A model generated the notes under the pieces. That model had not been told where the DNA came from. It did no database searches and saw only the letters and a program-made list of their open reading frames with translations. A program made the position numbers and the translations under genes. A stretch of 64,000 bases of DNA. Source: Archangium lipolyticum. GTDB taxonomy: Bacteria > Myxococcota > Myxococcia > Myxococcales > Myxococcaceae. This document shows positions 18,617 through 27,898 of the stretch, piece after piece (positions within the stretch are counted from its first letter, which is position 1; each line of letters starts with the position of its first letter). Where the stretch lies: contig NZ_JANKBZ010000007.1 of NCBI RefSeq assembly GCF_024623785.1, positions 62,001 to 126,000 of the forward strand. The letters are read 5' to 3'.

Positions 18617-20545
18617 TCAGGGTTGTCCGCTGTCCGATGCCGCGCCGGGGTCCGGAGCTTCCGTCGGCAAGCGGATGGTGAAGCGGGCGCCCCCTCCGGG
18701 CGGGTTCTCGGCGGAGATGGTCCCTCCATGGGCCTGGACGATTTCCCGGCACACGTACAGCCCCAGGCCCAGCCCGCCATAGTGGTTGATCGACGCGGCG
18801 CGCTCGAACCTGCCGAACAGCCGTGGCATGTCCTTCTCCGGCAGGCCGGGCCCACTGTCGGTGACGATGAGGAGGGCCTCGGACCCCTCTCGCCCCATCG
18901 AGAGCTCGACCGGACCTCCGGCCGCGTATTTGAAGGCATTGGCCAACAGGTTGGTGAGCACCTGCTCGATGCGGAGGCGATCCCAGGTCCCCTCGATGGG
19001 CTGTCCATCCCGGATCAGGAGCGTACAGCCGGCCGCGGACGCCGCCTCACGGAGGCGCTCGGCCACGTCCTTCACCATGGCGGTCAGGTCGAACCGCTCC
19101 GGGTGGAGGGTGAGCCGGCCGGTGGAGATCCGGGAGACATCGAGCAACGTCTCGATGAGATCCGACAGCCGTCCCGTGCTGTGAAGCGCGCGGCCGAGCC
19201 TGGTGGCGATGTTCGGCTCGAGCGATGCCACGCGATTCCTCAGGCTCTGGAGCTGGAGCAGGAGTGCCGTGAGTGGCGTCTTCAGCTCGTGCGCGGCGAT
19301 GGAGAGGAACTCGTCGCGCAGCCGGACCGCCTCCTGGGTCTGGGCGAGCCGGAGGCGTTCCTCTTCCACCCGCTTGTGGTCGGTGAGGTCGCGCGTCACC
19401 TTCGCGAACCCCAGGAGCGTGCCGGCCGGGTCATGCATCGCGGTGATGAGCACGTTGGCCCAGAAGGTCGTGCCGTCCTTGCGCAGACGCCATCCTTCCT
19501 CCTCGAAGCGGCCATCCCGCCTGGCGAGCTCGAGATCCCTGGCGGGCTTGTTCTTCGCCAGCTCCTCGGGTGGGTAGAAGCGGGAGAAGTGCTCGCCGAC
19601 GATCTCCCTGGCCGAGTAGCCCTTGAGTCGGGCCGCTCCGCTGTTCCAGGTCACCACGCGCCCTTCGGGGTCCAACATGAAGATGGCGTAGTCCTTCACG
19701 CTGGAGACCAGCAGCCGGAACCGCTCCTCGCTGCGCCGCATCAGCTCCTCGCTCTTGCGGCGCTCGGTGAGATCCTTCGTGATCTTGGCGTAGCCTCGCA
19801 GCACTCCTTTCTCATCGCGCACGGCGGTGATGACCACGTTCGCCCAGAAGACGGACCCGTCCTTGCGGACGCGCCAGCCCTCGTCCTCGACGTGGCCGTG
19901 CTCGGTGGCCTGGCGCAGCAGATCCCACGGCTTGCCCTTGGCCACGTCCTCCTCCCTGTAGAAGCGGGTGAGGGGTTGACCGAGAATCTCCTCGGGCTTG
20001 TAGCCCTTGAGGCGTTGGGCACCGGGGTTCCAGCTTTCCACCCGCCCCTCGGGGTCCAACATGAAGATGGCGTAGTCCTTGATGCTCGAGACGAGCAGCC
20101 GGAAGCGCTCCTCACTCTGCCGGAGCAGCTCCTGGGCCGTGCGGCGCTCGGTGAGATCCTTCGTGACCTTGGCGAAGCCCAGCAGCTTGCCGGTGGGGTC
20201 GCGCATGACGGTGAGGATCACATTGGCCCAGTAGAGCTCGCCGTTCTTGCGGACACGCCAGCCCTCCTCTTCGAAGCGGCCCTCGGCCGTGGCGATCCGC
20301 AGCTCGCGCTCACACTTGCCGGCGACGATGTCCGCCGGAGGGTAGAAGAGGGAGAAGTGCCGCCCCTGGATCTCCCCCAGGGTGTAGCCGGTGAGCCGCT
20401 CCGCGCCCGTGTTCCAGGTCTTCACGTGCCCGGAAGGATCGAGCATGAAGATGGCGTAATCCTTGATGTTGTCGAGGAGCATCCGCGCCCGCTCTTCTTG
20501 AAGCGTCGCGATATCCAGGACGGCCGACGCGCTCTGGTCACGCAT
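18617..20545 (-). CDS. Triple-PAS sensor histidine kinase
   Basis: The protein has 642 residues. Three closely similar PAS/PAC units (about 22-134, 146-262, 274-392), each with IKDYAIFMLDP-like and WANV-like cores, precede a HisKA domain with His419 in AAHELKTPLTALL. The HATPase domain has N-box NLLANAFKYA, DSGPGLP and GLGLGLYVC. There is no TM segment, so it is a cytoplasmic sensor. The strong similarity of the units points to internal duplication. GGGAGG upstream sets the start at 20545; the longer frame to 20683 lacks coding character. No response regulator gene is adjacent. It converges with the TPR membrane gene, 6 bases apart. Confidence 0.92.
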   Translation of the reverse strand: MRDQSASAVLDIATLQEERARMLLDNIKDYAIFMLDPSGHVKTWNTGAERLTGYTLGEIQGRHFSLFYPPADIVAGKCERELRIATAEGRFEEEGWRVRKNGELYWANVILTVMRDPTGKLLGFAKVTKDLTERRTAQELLRQSEERFRLLVSSIKDYAIFMLDPEGRVESWNPGAQRLKGYKPEEILGQPLTRFYREEDVAKGKPWDLLRQATEHGHVEDEGWRVRKDGSVFWANVVITAVRDEKGVLRGYAKITKDLTERRKSEELMRRSEERFRLLVSSVKDYAIFMLDPEGRVVTWNSGAARLKGYSAREIVGEHFSRFYPPEELAKNKPARDLELARRDGRFEEEGWRLRKDGTTFWANVLITAMHDPAGTLLGFAKVTRDLTDHKRVEEERLRLAQTQEAVRLRDEFLSIAAHELKTPLTALLLQLQSLRNRVASLEPNIATRLGRALHSTGRLSDLIETLLDVSRISTGRLTLHPERFDLTAMVKDVAERLREAASAAGCTLLIRDGQPIEGTWDRLRIEQVLTNLLANAFKYAAGGPVELSMGREGSEALLIVTDSGPGLPEKDMPRLFGRFERAASINHYGGLGLGLYVCREIVQAHGGTISAENPPGGGARFTIRLPTEAPDPGAASDSGQP

Positions 20546-20817
20546 CTCGCCTCCCACGGCTCGACGCGGAGGCGAGGCGCACGCCGCGGCCACTGAGCTC
20601 AGGATGCGGGTCGAAGGTGCTGCCGGGCTGGGGGAGAGGTTCGTGCATGGTGCAGTTCTTGGCTCCAGCGTCGCCCGGGACAAGGTCCAATCCGGGGCGA
20701 TGCCGCATGTTCAACGGCCGCTCGTGAAGCGGTGCGCCAGCATGGGCACCCGCACGCGACAGGTACATCGTCGCGGGAACGGATGGAACGCTATACGTAA
20801 AGCTTTTCGCTGGCCCC
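20546..20817. other. Upstream region of the histidine kinase
   Basis: This gap holds no gene I can support. It should include the kinase promoter on the minus strand. It ends at a terminator for the upstream minus-strand gene. Confidence 0.4.
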
Positions 20818-20844
20818 AAAAAACCACGGGGGAGCCCTTCCCCC
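20818..20844 (-). terminator. Rho-independent terminator after the Cys-rich small protein gene
   Basis: On the minus strand a GGGGGA/TCCCCC stem with a 5-base loop is followed a few bases later by six T residues. It lies 60 bases after the stop of the gene at 20905-21381. Confidence 0.75.
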
Positions 20845-20904
20845 ATTCGCAAGCCCGCCAGGCGAGCGAGCCCTGGCGCTCCCGGGCGCGGGGCACGCCA
20901 TGCC

Positions 20905-21381
20905 TCAGGCTGGGAAGAGGTGCCCGCGCAACTGCTCGAGCCCCAAGGGCGAGCAGAGCTCGTTCGAGAAGAGCACGTCGAGCGCACGCTGGGCGAGCGC
21001 GGCGGAGGGCGCGGCGACGAGTACCCGGCCGCACTCCTCGAGCTGCTCACGCACCAGTCCGATGTCACCGTAGAGCTCGGCGAGCTTCATGCGATCCTCG
21101 ACCGACAGCTCGCGCTTGAGCTCCGCGGTGAGCTGGCGCAACTGCACCGAAGTCCCATCCGAGCGCTGCACCATGGGTTCGAGCGAGTCCTCGTCGTCCT
21201 CCTCCGACAGGAGCGGCCAGATATCCGTCAGTGACGAGGGCGCCTCCACCAGCAGGTGGCCCACGCGCCGCGCACAGTCCTCGCAGGAGGAGCCGCCGAA
21301 ACGCGGCAGGTCCAGCGCGGGAGAGGCTTCCGCGCCACAGAGCAGGCAGGTGGCCACGGCTGAGGAGGGAGTGGATTCCAT
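20905..21381 (-). CDS. Small protein with N-terminal zinc-ribbon-like cysteines
   Basis: The protein has 158 residues and is not a recognised family. Near the N-terminus CLLCGAE and CEDCARR, 22 residues apart, form two CxxC knuckles that could bind zinc. The middle is acidic (LLSEEDDEDSLE) and the C-terminal half is helical. The start is uncertain: ATG 21381 or GTG 21390, neither with a strong Shine-Dalgarno. It follows the DUF2277 gene by about 100 bases on the same strand and is followed by a terminator, so it may be the last gene of the sigma-factor transcript. Confidence 0.65.
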   Translation of the reverse strand: MESTPSSAVATCLLCGAEASPALDLPRFGGSSCEDCARRVGHLLVEAPSSLTDIWPLLSEEDDEDSLEPMVQRSDGTSVQLRQLTAELKRELSVEDRMKLAELYGDIGLVREQLEECGRVLVAAPSAALAQRALDVLFSNELCSPLGLEQLRGHLFPA

Positions 21382-21479
21382 GGAGATCACCCGTAACGCC
21401 CCGGCCGTGCGGAGGCCAGCATTCCCGTCCGGCTCCTGTCGTCTGCCCGACTGGCCCGCGGACGACCGGAGCCCTCGCT

Positions 21480-21752
21480 TCAGCGGCGGCTGAAGCGCAG
21501 GCGTGAGCGCTCGCGCGCTTTGTTGGCTTCGACCTCGCGATCCCGTGGCTGGGCGGTCGTGGACAGCGACGCCAGCAGTACACGGGCGGCGGCCGCGACG
21601 TCGTCAACGGCTTTCGCGAAGGCCGCTTCGTTGGCCTGCGAGGGTTTGTTGAAGCCGCTCAACTTGCGCACGAACTGCAAGGACGCCGCCCGGATCTCCT
21701 CTTCAGTGGCTGGCGGCTCGAAGTTGAACAGCGTCTTGATGTTCCGGCACAT
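21480..21752 (-). CDS. DUF2277 family protein
   Basis: The protein has 90 residues. The conserved opening MCRNIKTLFNFEPPATEEEI and the FVRKLSGFNKPS block identify this uncharacterised family of about 90 residues. It has a basic tail (NKARERSRLRFSRR) and no signal or TM segment. A GGAG lies just before the ATG. It starts 37 bases after the ECF sigma gene and is probably cotranscribed. Its function is unknown. Confidence 0.85.
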   Translation of the reverse strand: MCRNIKTLFNFEPPATEEEIRAASLQFVRKLSGFNKPSQANEAAFAKAVDDVAAAARVLLASLSTTAQPRDREVEANKARERSRLRFSRR

Positions 21753-21789
21753 GGTGGTCTCCAAGGCTCGACGTGAACGGAAGAGGGGC

Positions 21790-23067
21790 CTATTGCGAAG
21801 GCCCACGAGCGGCGCGGGCACACGCCTCGGCGCGCTCGAGCAGAAGGTGTTGCTCGCGTGCGTTGCGCGTGAGCGATGCCGCGCGCTCGAGCTCCGCGCG
21901 GGCCTCGTCGAAGCGCCCGAGCTTCGTGAGGAAGTCGCCGCGCACGCTCGGCAACAGGTGGTAGCCCTGGAGCGAGCGCTCCGAGGCCAGTGCATCGACG
22001 AGCTCGAGCCCCGCCGCGGGTCCGAACGCCATCCCGACGGCGACCGCGCGATTCAGCTCCACGATGGGGGAGGGCATGCGCTGGGCGAGCGTCTCGTAGA
22101 GCCTGGCGATGCGCGCCCAGTCCGTCTCCGCCGCCGTCGGCGCCCGTGCGTGACAGGCGGCGATCGCGGCCTGCAACACGTAGGGACCCTGCTCGCCGCC
22201 GAGCGCCTCGGCACGCGCGAGCGCCGTGAGACCCCGGCGGATGAGGATTCGATCCCAGAGCGCGCGGTTCTGATCCAGCAACAGGACGGGCTCTCCCGAC
22301 GGACCGACCCGCGCCCTCAGCCGCGACGCCTGGATCTCCATGAGCGCCACGAGGCCGTGGACCTCCGGCTCCTTCGGGACGAGCTCGGCCAGGATACGGC
22401 CGAGACGAAGTGCGTCCTCGCAGAGCCCGGGGCGGATCCAATCGTCACCGGCGGTCGCCGAGTAGCCCTCGTTGAAGATGAGGTAGATGACCTCGAGCAC
22501 CGACGACAGCCGGGCGATGAGCTCGTCCCCTCGCGGGACCTCGAAGGGGACGTGCGCCTCGGCGAGGGTCCGCTTGGCCCGGACGATGCGTTGGGCGACG
22601 GTCGGCTCCGCGACGAGGAACGCGCGGGCGATCTCCTCGGTCGTCAGGCCTCCGAGCAGGCGGAGCGTGAGCGCGACACGCGCCTCGGTCGAGAGGACCG
22701 GATGACAGGCGATGAGCATGAGGCGCAGCAGATCATCGCCGACGTCATTGTCGATCGCCTCGTCGAGATCCGGCACGGCCCTGTCCTGCTCGGCGTCGTG
22801 ACCGAGCTCCTCGTGCTTACGCTCGATCCTCTTGCCTCGGCGCAAGAGGTCGATCGCACGGTGCTTCGCGGTGGCCGTGAGCCAGGCACCCGGGTTGTCC
22901 GGGACGCCCGACTTCGGCCACTGCTCGAGCGCGGCGACGAGCGCGTCCTGCGCGAGCTCCTCGGCGAGGCCGACGTCGCGCACCATTCGGGTGAGACCGG
23001 CGATGAGCCTGGCCGACTCGATTCTCCAGACCGCGTGGATGGCGCGATGTGTCGTGGAATCCGTCAC
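21790..23067 (-). CDS. ECF sigma factor with large C-terminal helical domain (ECF42-type)
   Basis: The protein has 425 residues, much longer than a plain ECF sigma factor (~190). Region 2 (LAEELAQDALVAALEQWP, DNPGAWLTATAKHRAIDLLRR) and region 4 (LLGGLTTEEIARAFLVAEPTVAQRIVRAKRTL) are intact. A ~230-residue C-terminal TPR-like domain with IFNEGYSAT follows, the mark of the ECF42 group. In many bacteria these are paired with a DGPF/YCII protein instead of an anti-sigma factor; no such gene is in this window, and a DUF2277 gene follows instead. The start is a GTG without a clear Shine-Dalgarno. Confidence 0.88.
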   Translation of the reverse strand: MTDSTTHRAIHAVWRIESARLIAGLTRMVRDVGLAEELAQDALVAALEQWPKSGVPDNPGAWLTATAKHRAIDLLRRGKRIERKHEELGHDAEQDRAVPDLDEAIDNDVGDDLLRLMLIACHPVLSTEARVALTLRLLGGLTTEEIARAFLVAEPTVAQRIVRAKRTLAEAHVPFEVPRGDELIARLSSVLEVIYLIFNEGYSATAGDDWIRPGLCEDALRLGRILAELVPKEPEVHGLVALMEIQASRLRARVGPSGEPVLLLDQNRALWDRILIRRGLTALARAEALGGEQGPYVLQAAIAACHARAPTAAETDWARIARLYETLAQRMPSPIVELNRAVAVGMAFGPAAGLELVDALASERSLQGYHLLPSVRGDFLTKLGRFDEARAELERAASLTRNAREQHLLLERAEACARAARGPSQ

Positions 23068-23139
23068 GGTGATGAATCAGAGCATCTCCATCCGCCGATG
23101 CAAGCGGAGGCGCCACACGACTACTGCTTCGCGCCTGGC

Positions 23140-24975
23140 TCACGCCGCCTGCCGTGAGCTCGCGCGGTGCTCCTCCATGGTCTTGTGGCGCCCGAGGTAG
23201 TGCCCGAACGCGCGGACCATCCCGTCCGCGTCCCGCAGCTTGCTCAGGCAGATGGAGCGCTTGCCCTTGAACAGGCCGCCCCCCTCGAGCTGCAGGTCCA
23301 GGTACTTCTTGAACAGCCGCTCATCCGTGGTGGCGGACTTCACCTGCTCGAGACGGATGGGCTCGTCCCACTCCGTGCAGCTCACCTGGGCGTAATCCAG
23401 CCGGACCTCCAGCCCGGCCTCCTTGCCCTCGAAGGTGAGGGGAGGGAAGTGCTTCTCCACGTGGCGCCGTTCCGCCTCGGTGGAGGGCACGTAGCGGTAG
23501 GCGAGCGCCACGTCGTGCGCCTCCGCGAAGCGCGCCTCGTACTCGCCCCACATCCGCGCCTCGATGGCCTCCGCCTCCAGGATGGCGCTCGCCCAGGAGG
23601 AGGTGGTGGGCTCGAGCAGCACCCGCACCACGTCGGCCGGCGTGAGCGCCTCCCCGACATTCTCCAGGCGCGCGGCGAGCGGGGGATGGGAGTCGAACGG
23701 ATGCGGCGTCACCACGCCGTGCAGGTCGCCATGCACGGCCTCGGAGTTGGCGTACTCCGCGAAGCCGAGCGCGACCCGCTGCGCGATGGCCACGGTCTGT
23801 TGCTGCTCTCCGCGGGCGAAGAGGTCGGCCTCCACGCGATCGCGGAAGCTCGCGTACGCGCCGACCTTCACGAGCGAGCGGGCGATGTCCCGGCCCGACG
23901 TGATGCTCGCGGCGAGCTCGCTCGCGCGCCGGCTGCGCCCCAGAGACAGCTCGAACAGCCCGCGGTAGGCCAGCATGAAGTGGAAGATGGGCCGCGTGAG
24001 CACGCCGTCGCGGAGCGCCTGGAGGTACTGCCCGAAGCGCGCGAGCATGGGCGCGAGCCGCTTGCCATGGCCCGTGTCCCCTCCGAGCAGGTGCCCCATC
24101 TCGTGCGCGAGCACCGCGTCGGCCTCGGAGCGCTCGAGCAGGCGCAGCAGGGACAGGCTCACGTAGAGCGTCCGGCCGGTGAGCTTCCTCTCTCCGACGC
24201 TCACCTCGCTCTCGGTGACGAAGAAGTTGGTGTCGATGCCCGCGAGGATGTGGTCCGGCGGCGGGGTCCCCAGCCGCTCGCACAGCTGGCGCACATGGGC
24301 CCAGAGCTCCGGCGCCTGAGCCTGCTCGAGCACCTCCGCCTCCACCTCGAAGTCCATGGGTGGGCGGCGGAAGATGGCGGACACCACGAGGAAGAGGGCG
24401 GCGGCGGCCATCACGCCGACCAGCAGGATGAGCTTCGGGTAGTAGCTGTCGAACCACACCGCGGTCATCCAGTAGGACAGCCACACGGCCAGCGCCCCCT
24501 GCGCGAGCGCCTGCAACGCCCCGGTGACCCGGAGCACGTTCCAGCCCACCACGAAGCCGCCGTACTGGAAGGGCCGGGAGATGAACGCCGCCAGGGCGCA
24601 CAGCAGGGCGATGACGGCGGAGACGATCCCCAGCACGACCGAGGCGAGCGCCAGGAGGCTCATCCAGTTGAACTGCCGCAGGTCCGAGCACACCTCGCCG
24701 AGGCTGTTGCGAAACCCCTCCAGCTCCTCGCCCGTGGAGAGGCAGGCCATCGAGGCCGGGACGGCACGGAAGAACTCCAGTGTCTGCTGCCGCCGCTCCT
24801 CGTCGAGCCCGGTATCCTGGGCGATCTGACCCTCGACGGTGGTGAGGAGGTCCCGGTCGAACCGGTCGGTGGCATGGCCGGCGAACCACAGACCGAAGAG
24901 CGGGAGCGCGAAGACCCAGAGCGCGGGTAGCGCGTAGGTGCGGAGGAAGCCGGGGAGTGTCAGGGTGGAGTTCAT
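23140..24975 (-). CDS. M48-family membrane metallopeptidase
   Basis: The protein has 611 residues. A TM helix near residues 12-32 is followed by an extracytoplasmic loop and three to four more TM helices (about 105-200). The peptidase domain has the zinc motif HEMGH at 291-295. Related membrane zinc peptidases (HtpX/Ste24 type) take part in membrane protein quality control. The C-terminal ~250 residues, which include a DSHPPLAARLENVGEAL block common in M48 proteins, are longer than in HtpX. It is divergent from the hexosaminidase gene. Confidence 0.85.
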   Translation of the reverse strand: MNSTLTLPGFLRTYALPALWVFALPLFGLWFAGHATDRFDRDLLTTVEGQIAQDTGLDEERRQQTLEFFRAVPASMACLSTGEELEGFRNSLGEVCSDLRQFNWMSLLALASVVLGIVSAVIALLCALAAFISRPFQYGGFVVGWNVLRVTGALQALAQGALAVWLSYWMTAVWFDSYYPKLILLVGVMAAAALFLVVSAIFRRPPMDFEVEAEVLEQAQAPELWAHVRQLCERLGTPPPDHILAGIDTNFFVTESEVSVGERKLTGRTLYVSLSLLRLLERSEADAVLAHEMGHLLGGDTGHGKRLAPMLARFGQYLQALRDGVLTRPIFHFMLAYRGLFELSLGRSRRASELAASITSGRDIARSLVKVGAYASFRDRVEADLFARGEQQQTVAIAQRVALGFAEYANSEAVHGDLHGVVTPHPFDSHPPLAARLENVGEALTPADVVRVLLEPTTSSWASAILEAEAIEARMWGEYEARFAEAHDVALAYRYVPSTEAERRHVEKHFPPLTFEGKEAGLEVRLDYAQVSCTEWDEPIRLEQVKSATTDERLFKKYLDLQLEGGGLFKGKRSICLSKLRDADGMVRAFGHYLGRHKTMEEHRASSRQAA

Positions 24976-25074
24976 GGCGGACGGAGGGCCGGAGAGAGGG
25001 CAGACCCTAGCGTGTGCGATGGCTTCAGGGGGAGCCCCCCCGTCCGGCAGCCACCTCGTATGATGGACGGAACG

Positions 25075-27798
25075 ATGAAACGACTCCTGTTGTGGCCACT
25101 CGTGGCCGTCCTGGCCTCGGCGTGCCGATGTCCCCAGCCGAAGCCGCTGGCCGATGTGCCCCAGGCCCGCACCGCTCTGTCCCTTCAGTGGCGGCCCGTG
25201 GACAACCTCGTGGGGCGCGGGAGGTTCTTCCGCTCCGCGCTGACGCTCGAGAATCAGGGGCCCGTCGCATTGGGCTCCAGCGGATGGAAGCTCTACTTCA
25301 CTTTCTCCCGGCGTTTCCTGAAGGACGGCGATGGGAATTTCTCCGCGCTCCAGGCGCTCGAGAAGCAGGGGATCCGCATCTCGAAGGCGGACCGGGCCGG
25401 AAGCGGCGACTACCACGTGCTCGAACCCCTCGCGGGCTTCCAACCCCTCCTCCCGGGAGAGCGGCGCACGTTCGAGCTGCTCGCCAACTACCAGGCCATC
25501 CTGAAGACGGACGCGCCCGCCGGGTTCCATGTCGTGTTCTCCGGTGAGCCGTCCCAGAAGGGCGTCGCCTTCGCCGTGCCGTTGAGCGTCGCGTTCGATG
25601 TCTCCGATCCGAAGCAGACCACGCGCTTCGGAGGCGACGTGCTGCCGGTCCCGACGCCCGAGCTGCGCCATGCCGAGAACCCGGCCTTCCAGTCCCTGGA
25701 TCTCGCGGCCCGGCTCCTGCCGGTTCCCCGGCGGGTGAAGGAGGGCTCGGGAAGGGTGACGCTTCGGGGTGGCGTCGCCATCGGCCATGCACCGGCCCTG
25801 GCGGGTGAGGCCGCCTATCTGGCCTCCGCGCTGCGGGACGTGCTGGCCGCATCCATCACGACCCGTGCGGATGAGGGGGACGCGCGGATCTCCCTTCGGC
25901 TCGATGCCACTCTCGACATCGACGGAGATGGGGCGCGAGACGCGGAGGGCTACCTCCTCGAGGTGAAGAACGGACGGGTGAGCATCACCGGCGCGGATGC
26001 GGCGGGCGTGTTCTACGGCATCCAGACACTCCGCCAGCTGGTGCCCACGGAGACCTACTCCGCGGCGGTACGGCCTGAAGGCCGCCACACGGAGCTCTCC
26101 CTGCCGGAGGTGTCCATCGCCGATGCGCCCGGGTTCGTCTACCGCGGCATGCACCTGGACGTGGCACGTCACTTCCAGTCCAAGGAGACGATCAAGAAGC
26201 TGCTCGACGTGCTGGCGCACTTCAAGATCAACACCTTCCACTTCCACCTGACCGATGACGAGGGCTGGCGGATCGAAATCCCCGGCATCCCGGAGCTCAC
26301 GCACTACGGCGCGCGCCGTGGCTTCGACCCGGACGAGACCAGGATGCTCCACATGGCGATGGGGTCCGGAAACAACCGCGAGGGAGGGGACCACCTCGAC
26401 GTAGAGCCCGTCCGGCGAGCGGAGGCGAGCCGTGCGCTGCCTCCGGCGTATCAAGGGTTCGAGCCGGAGATGCTCAACCTCGTCGGCAAGGGGAGCGGGT
26501 TCTACACGGTCAAGGACTTCGAGGAGATCCTTGCCTACGCCACGGAGCGGCACATCGACGTGATTCCGGAGATCGACGTCCCCGGGCACTCCCGTGCCGC
26601 CGTCCGGGCCATGGAGTATCGCCATCGCGTGTTCCAGGGCTCGGACCCGGCCCGGGCCTCCGAGTACCGTCTGGCCGACCCGGAGGACACGTCCCAGCAC
26701 TTGAGCGTCCAGAGCTACACGGACAACTTCCTCAATCCCTGTCTGGAGAGCACGTACGTCTTCCTGGACAAGGTCGTCCGGGAGCTGAAGGCGCGCTACG
26801 ACGCGGTACCGGGCGCCAGGCTCGTGGCCATCCATGGTGGGGGAGACGAGCTGCCCCCGCTGAGCTCCAACGTGTGGTGGCAGGACTCTCCCCAGTGCAA
26901 GCGGAACCCCGCCACCCGCGACCTGTCCGATGTCCAGCTCTACAACCATTTCTTCACCCGCTGGCATCGCATCATCACCTCGACCGGCGCGCGGATGACG
27001 GGCTGGGATGATGTCCTCCACCACGGCCTGACGCTCCAAGGCTTCATCCCCATGCCGTGGAGCAACGTGTGGGGCTGGGGCCGCGAGGGCGATGCCTACA
27101 CCTATGCCAACCAGGGCTACCAGGTCGTCCTCGCCCACGCGACGAACCTCTACCTGGACTTCGCGTACGACAAGGACCCCGACGAGCCGGGCGCCGCCTG
27201 GGCCAACTTCGTCGATGACCAGCGGACGTTCGAGTACCGGCCCTTCGACGTCTTCGCCAACGCCACCGAGGACGGTCTGGGCAGGCCCATCGCGCCGTCC
27301 ACCTGGAAGGACAAGGAGCGCCTGTCGGCCGCCGGGAAGAAGAACATCCTCGGCATGCAGGGCCTGCTCTGGGGAGAGAACGTCAAGACGCCCCAGGTGC
27401 TCGAGTACCTCGCCTTCCCGAGGATGCTCGGTGTCGCGGAGCGCGCCTGGAACCCCGAGCTCCCCCCCGTGAGCGAGATGCCCGCGCTCTGGGCGCGCTA
27501 CACCAACAGCCTGGGCCAGTACGTGCTGCCACGGTTGGGCGTCTACCGGGCCGTGGACGTGCGCGGCGAGCTTCCGGAGCGCCTGGGCTTCAACTACCGC
27601 ATCCCCCTGCCCGGCGCGCGGCGGATCGAGGGCCGCCTGGAGGCGAGCGTGCTCTTCCCCGGACTCGTCATCGAATATTCGACCGACGCGGGAAGGACGT
27701 GGAGCGTGTACTCGGGGCCTGTCCCCGTGCCCGGCAAGGTGCTCCTCAGAACCCGCGCGAGCGATGGCCGGTTCAGCCGCACCACCGAGCTGAACTGA
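25075..27798 (+). CDS. GH20 beta-N-acetylhexosaminidase lipoprotein
   Basis: The protein has 907 residues. The start at 25075 gives a lipoprotein signal with lipobox LASAC (Cys17). The layout is that of bacterial chitobiases: an N-terminal carbohydrate-binding-like domain, a GH20b domain, then the catalytic TIM barrel with FHFHLTDDEGWRIEIPG and catalytic Asp591-Glu592 in HGGGDELP, followed by WGENV. It should remove terminal GlcNAc from chitobiose or other glycans at the cell surface, suiting a predator that digests cell-wall and fungal material. Upstream starts at 25060/25063 are less likely. Confidence 0.92.
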   Translation: MKRLLLWPLVAVLASACRCPQPKPLADVPQARTALSLQWRPVDNLVGRGRFFRSALTLENQGPVALGSSGWKLYFTFSRRFLKDGDGNFSALQALEKQGIRISKADRAGSGDYHVLEPLAGFQPLLPGERRTFELLANYQAILKTDAPAGFHVVFSGEPSQKGVAFAVPLSVAFDVSDPKQTTRFGGDVLPVPTPELRHAENPAFQSLDLAARLLPVPRRVKEGSGRVTLRGGVAIGHAPALAGEAAYLASALRDVLAASITTRADEGDARISLRLDATLDIDGDGARDAEGYLLEVKNGRVSITGADAAGVFYGIQTLRQLVPTETYSAAVRPEGRHTELSLPEVSIADAPGFVYRGMHLDVARHFQSKETIKKLLDVLAHFKINTFHFHLTDDEGWRIEIPGIPELTHYGARRGFDPDETRMLHMAMGSGNNREGGDHLDVEPVRRAEASRALPPAYQGFEPEMLNLVGKGSGFYTVKDFEEILAYATERHIDVIPEIDVPGHSRAAVRAMEYRHRVFQGSDPARASEYRLADPEDTSQHLSVQSYTDNFLNPCLESTYVFLDKVVRELKARYDAVPGARLVAIHGGGDELPPLSSNVWWQDSPQCKRNPATRDLSDVQLYNHFFTRWHRIITSTGARMTGWDDVLHHGLTLQGFIPMPWSNVWGWGREGDAYTYANQGYQVVLAHATNLYLDFAYDKDPDEPGAAWANFVDDQRTFEYRPFDVFANATEDGLGRPIAPSTWKDKERLSAAGKKNILGMQGLLWGENVKTPQVLEYLAFPRMLGVAERAWNPELPPVSEMPALWARYTNSLGQYVLPRLGVYRAVDVRGELPERLGFNYRIPLPGARRIEGRLEASVLFPGLVIEYSTDAGRTWSVYSGPVPVPGKVLLRTRASDGRFSRTTELN

Positions 27799-27898
27799 GT
27801 CACCGGAGCCTCCCTGGCAGGCTGCTGGGGTGCGGACCGGGCACCCCGGGGCGCATTCCCGCTGTCGGGGTCGGACCGGCCTGTTACAAACCCTACCC

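Noticed and set aside
23140-27138. Very long minus-strand frame running through the hexosaminidase gene
   Set aside because: Only the part below 24975 has coding character (TM helices, HEMGH). The rest is antisense to a clear GH20 gene and is open only because of high GC.
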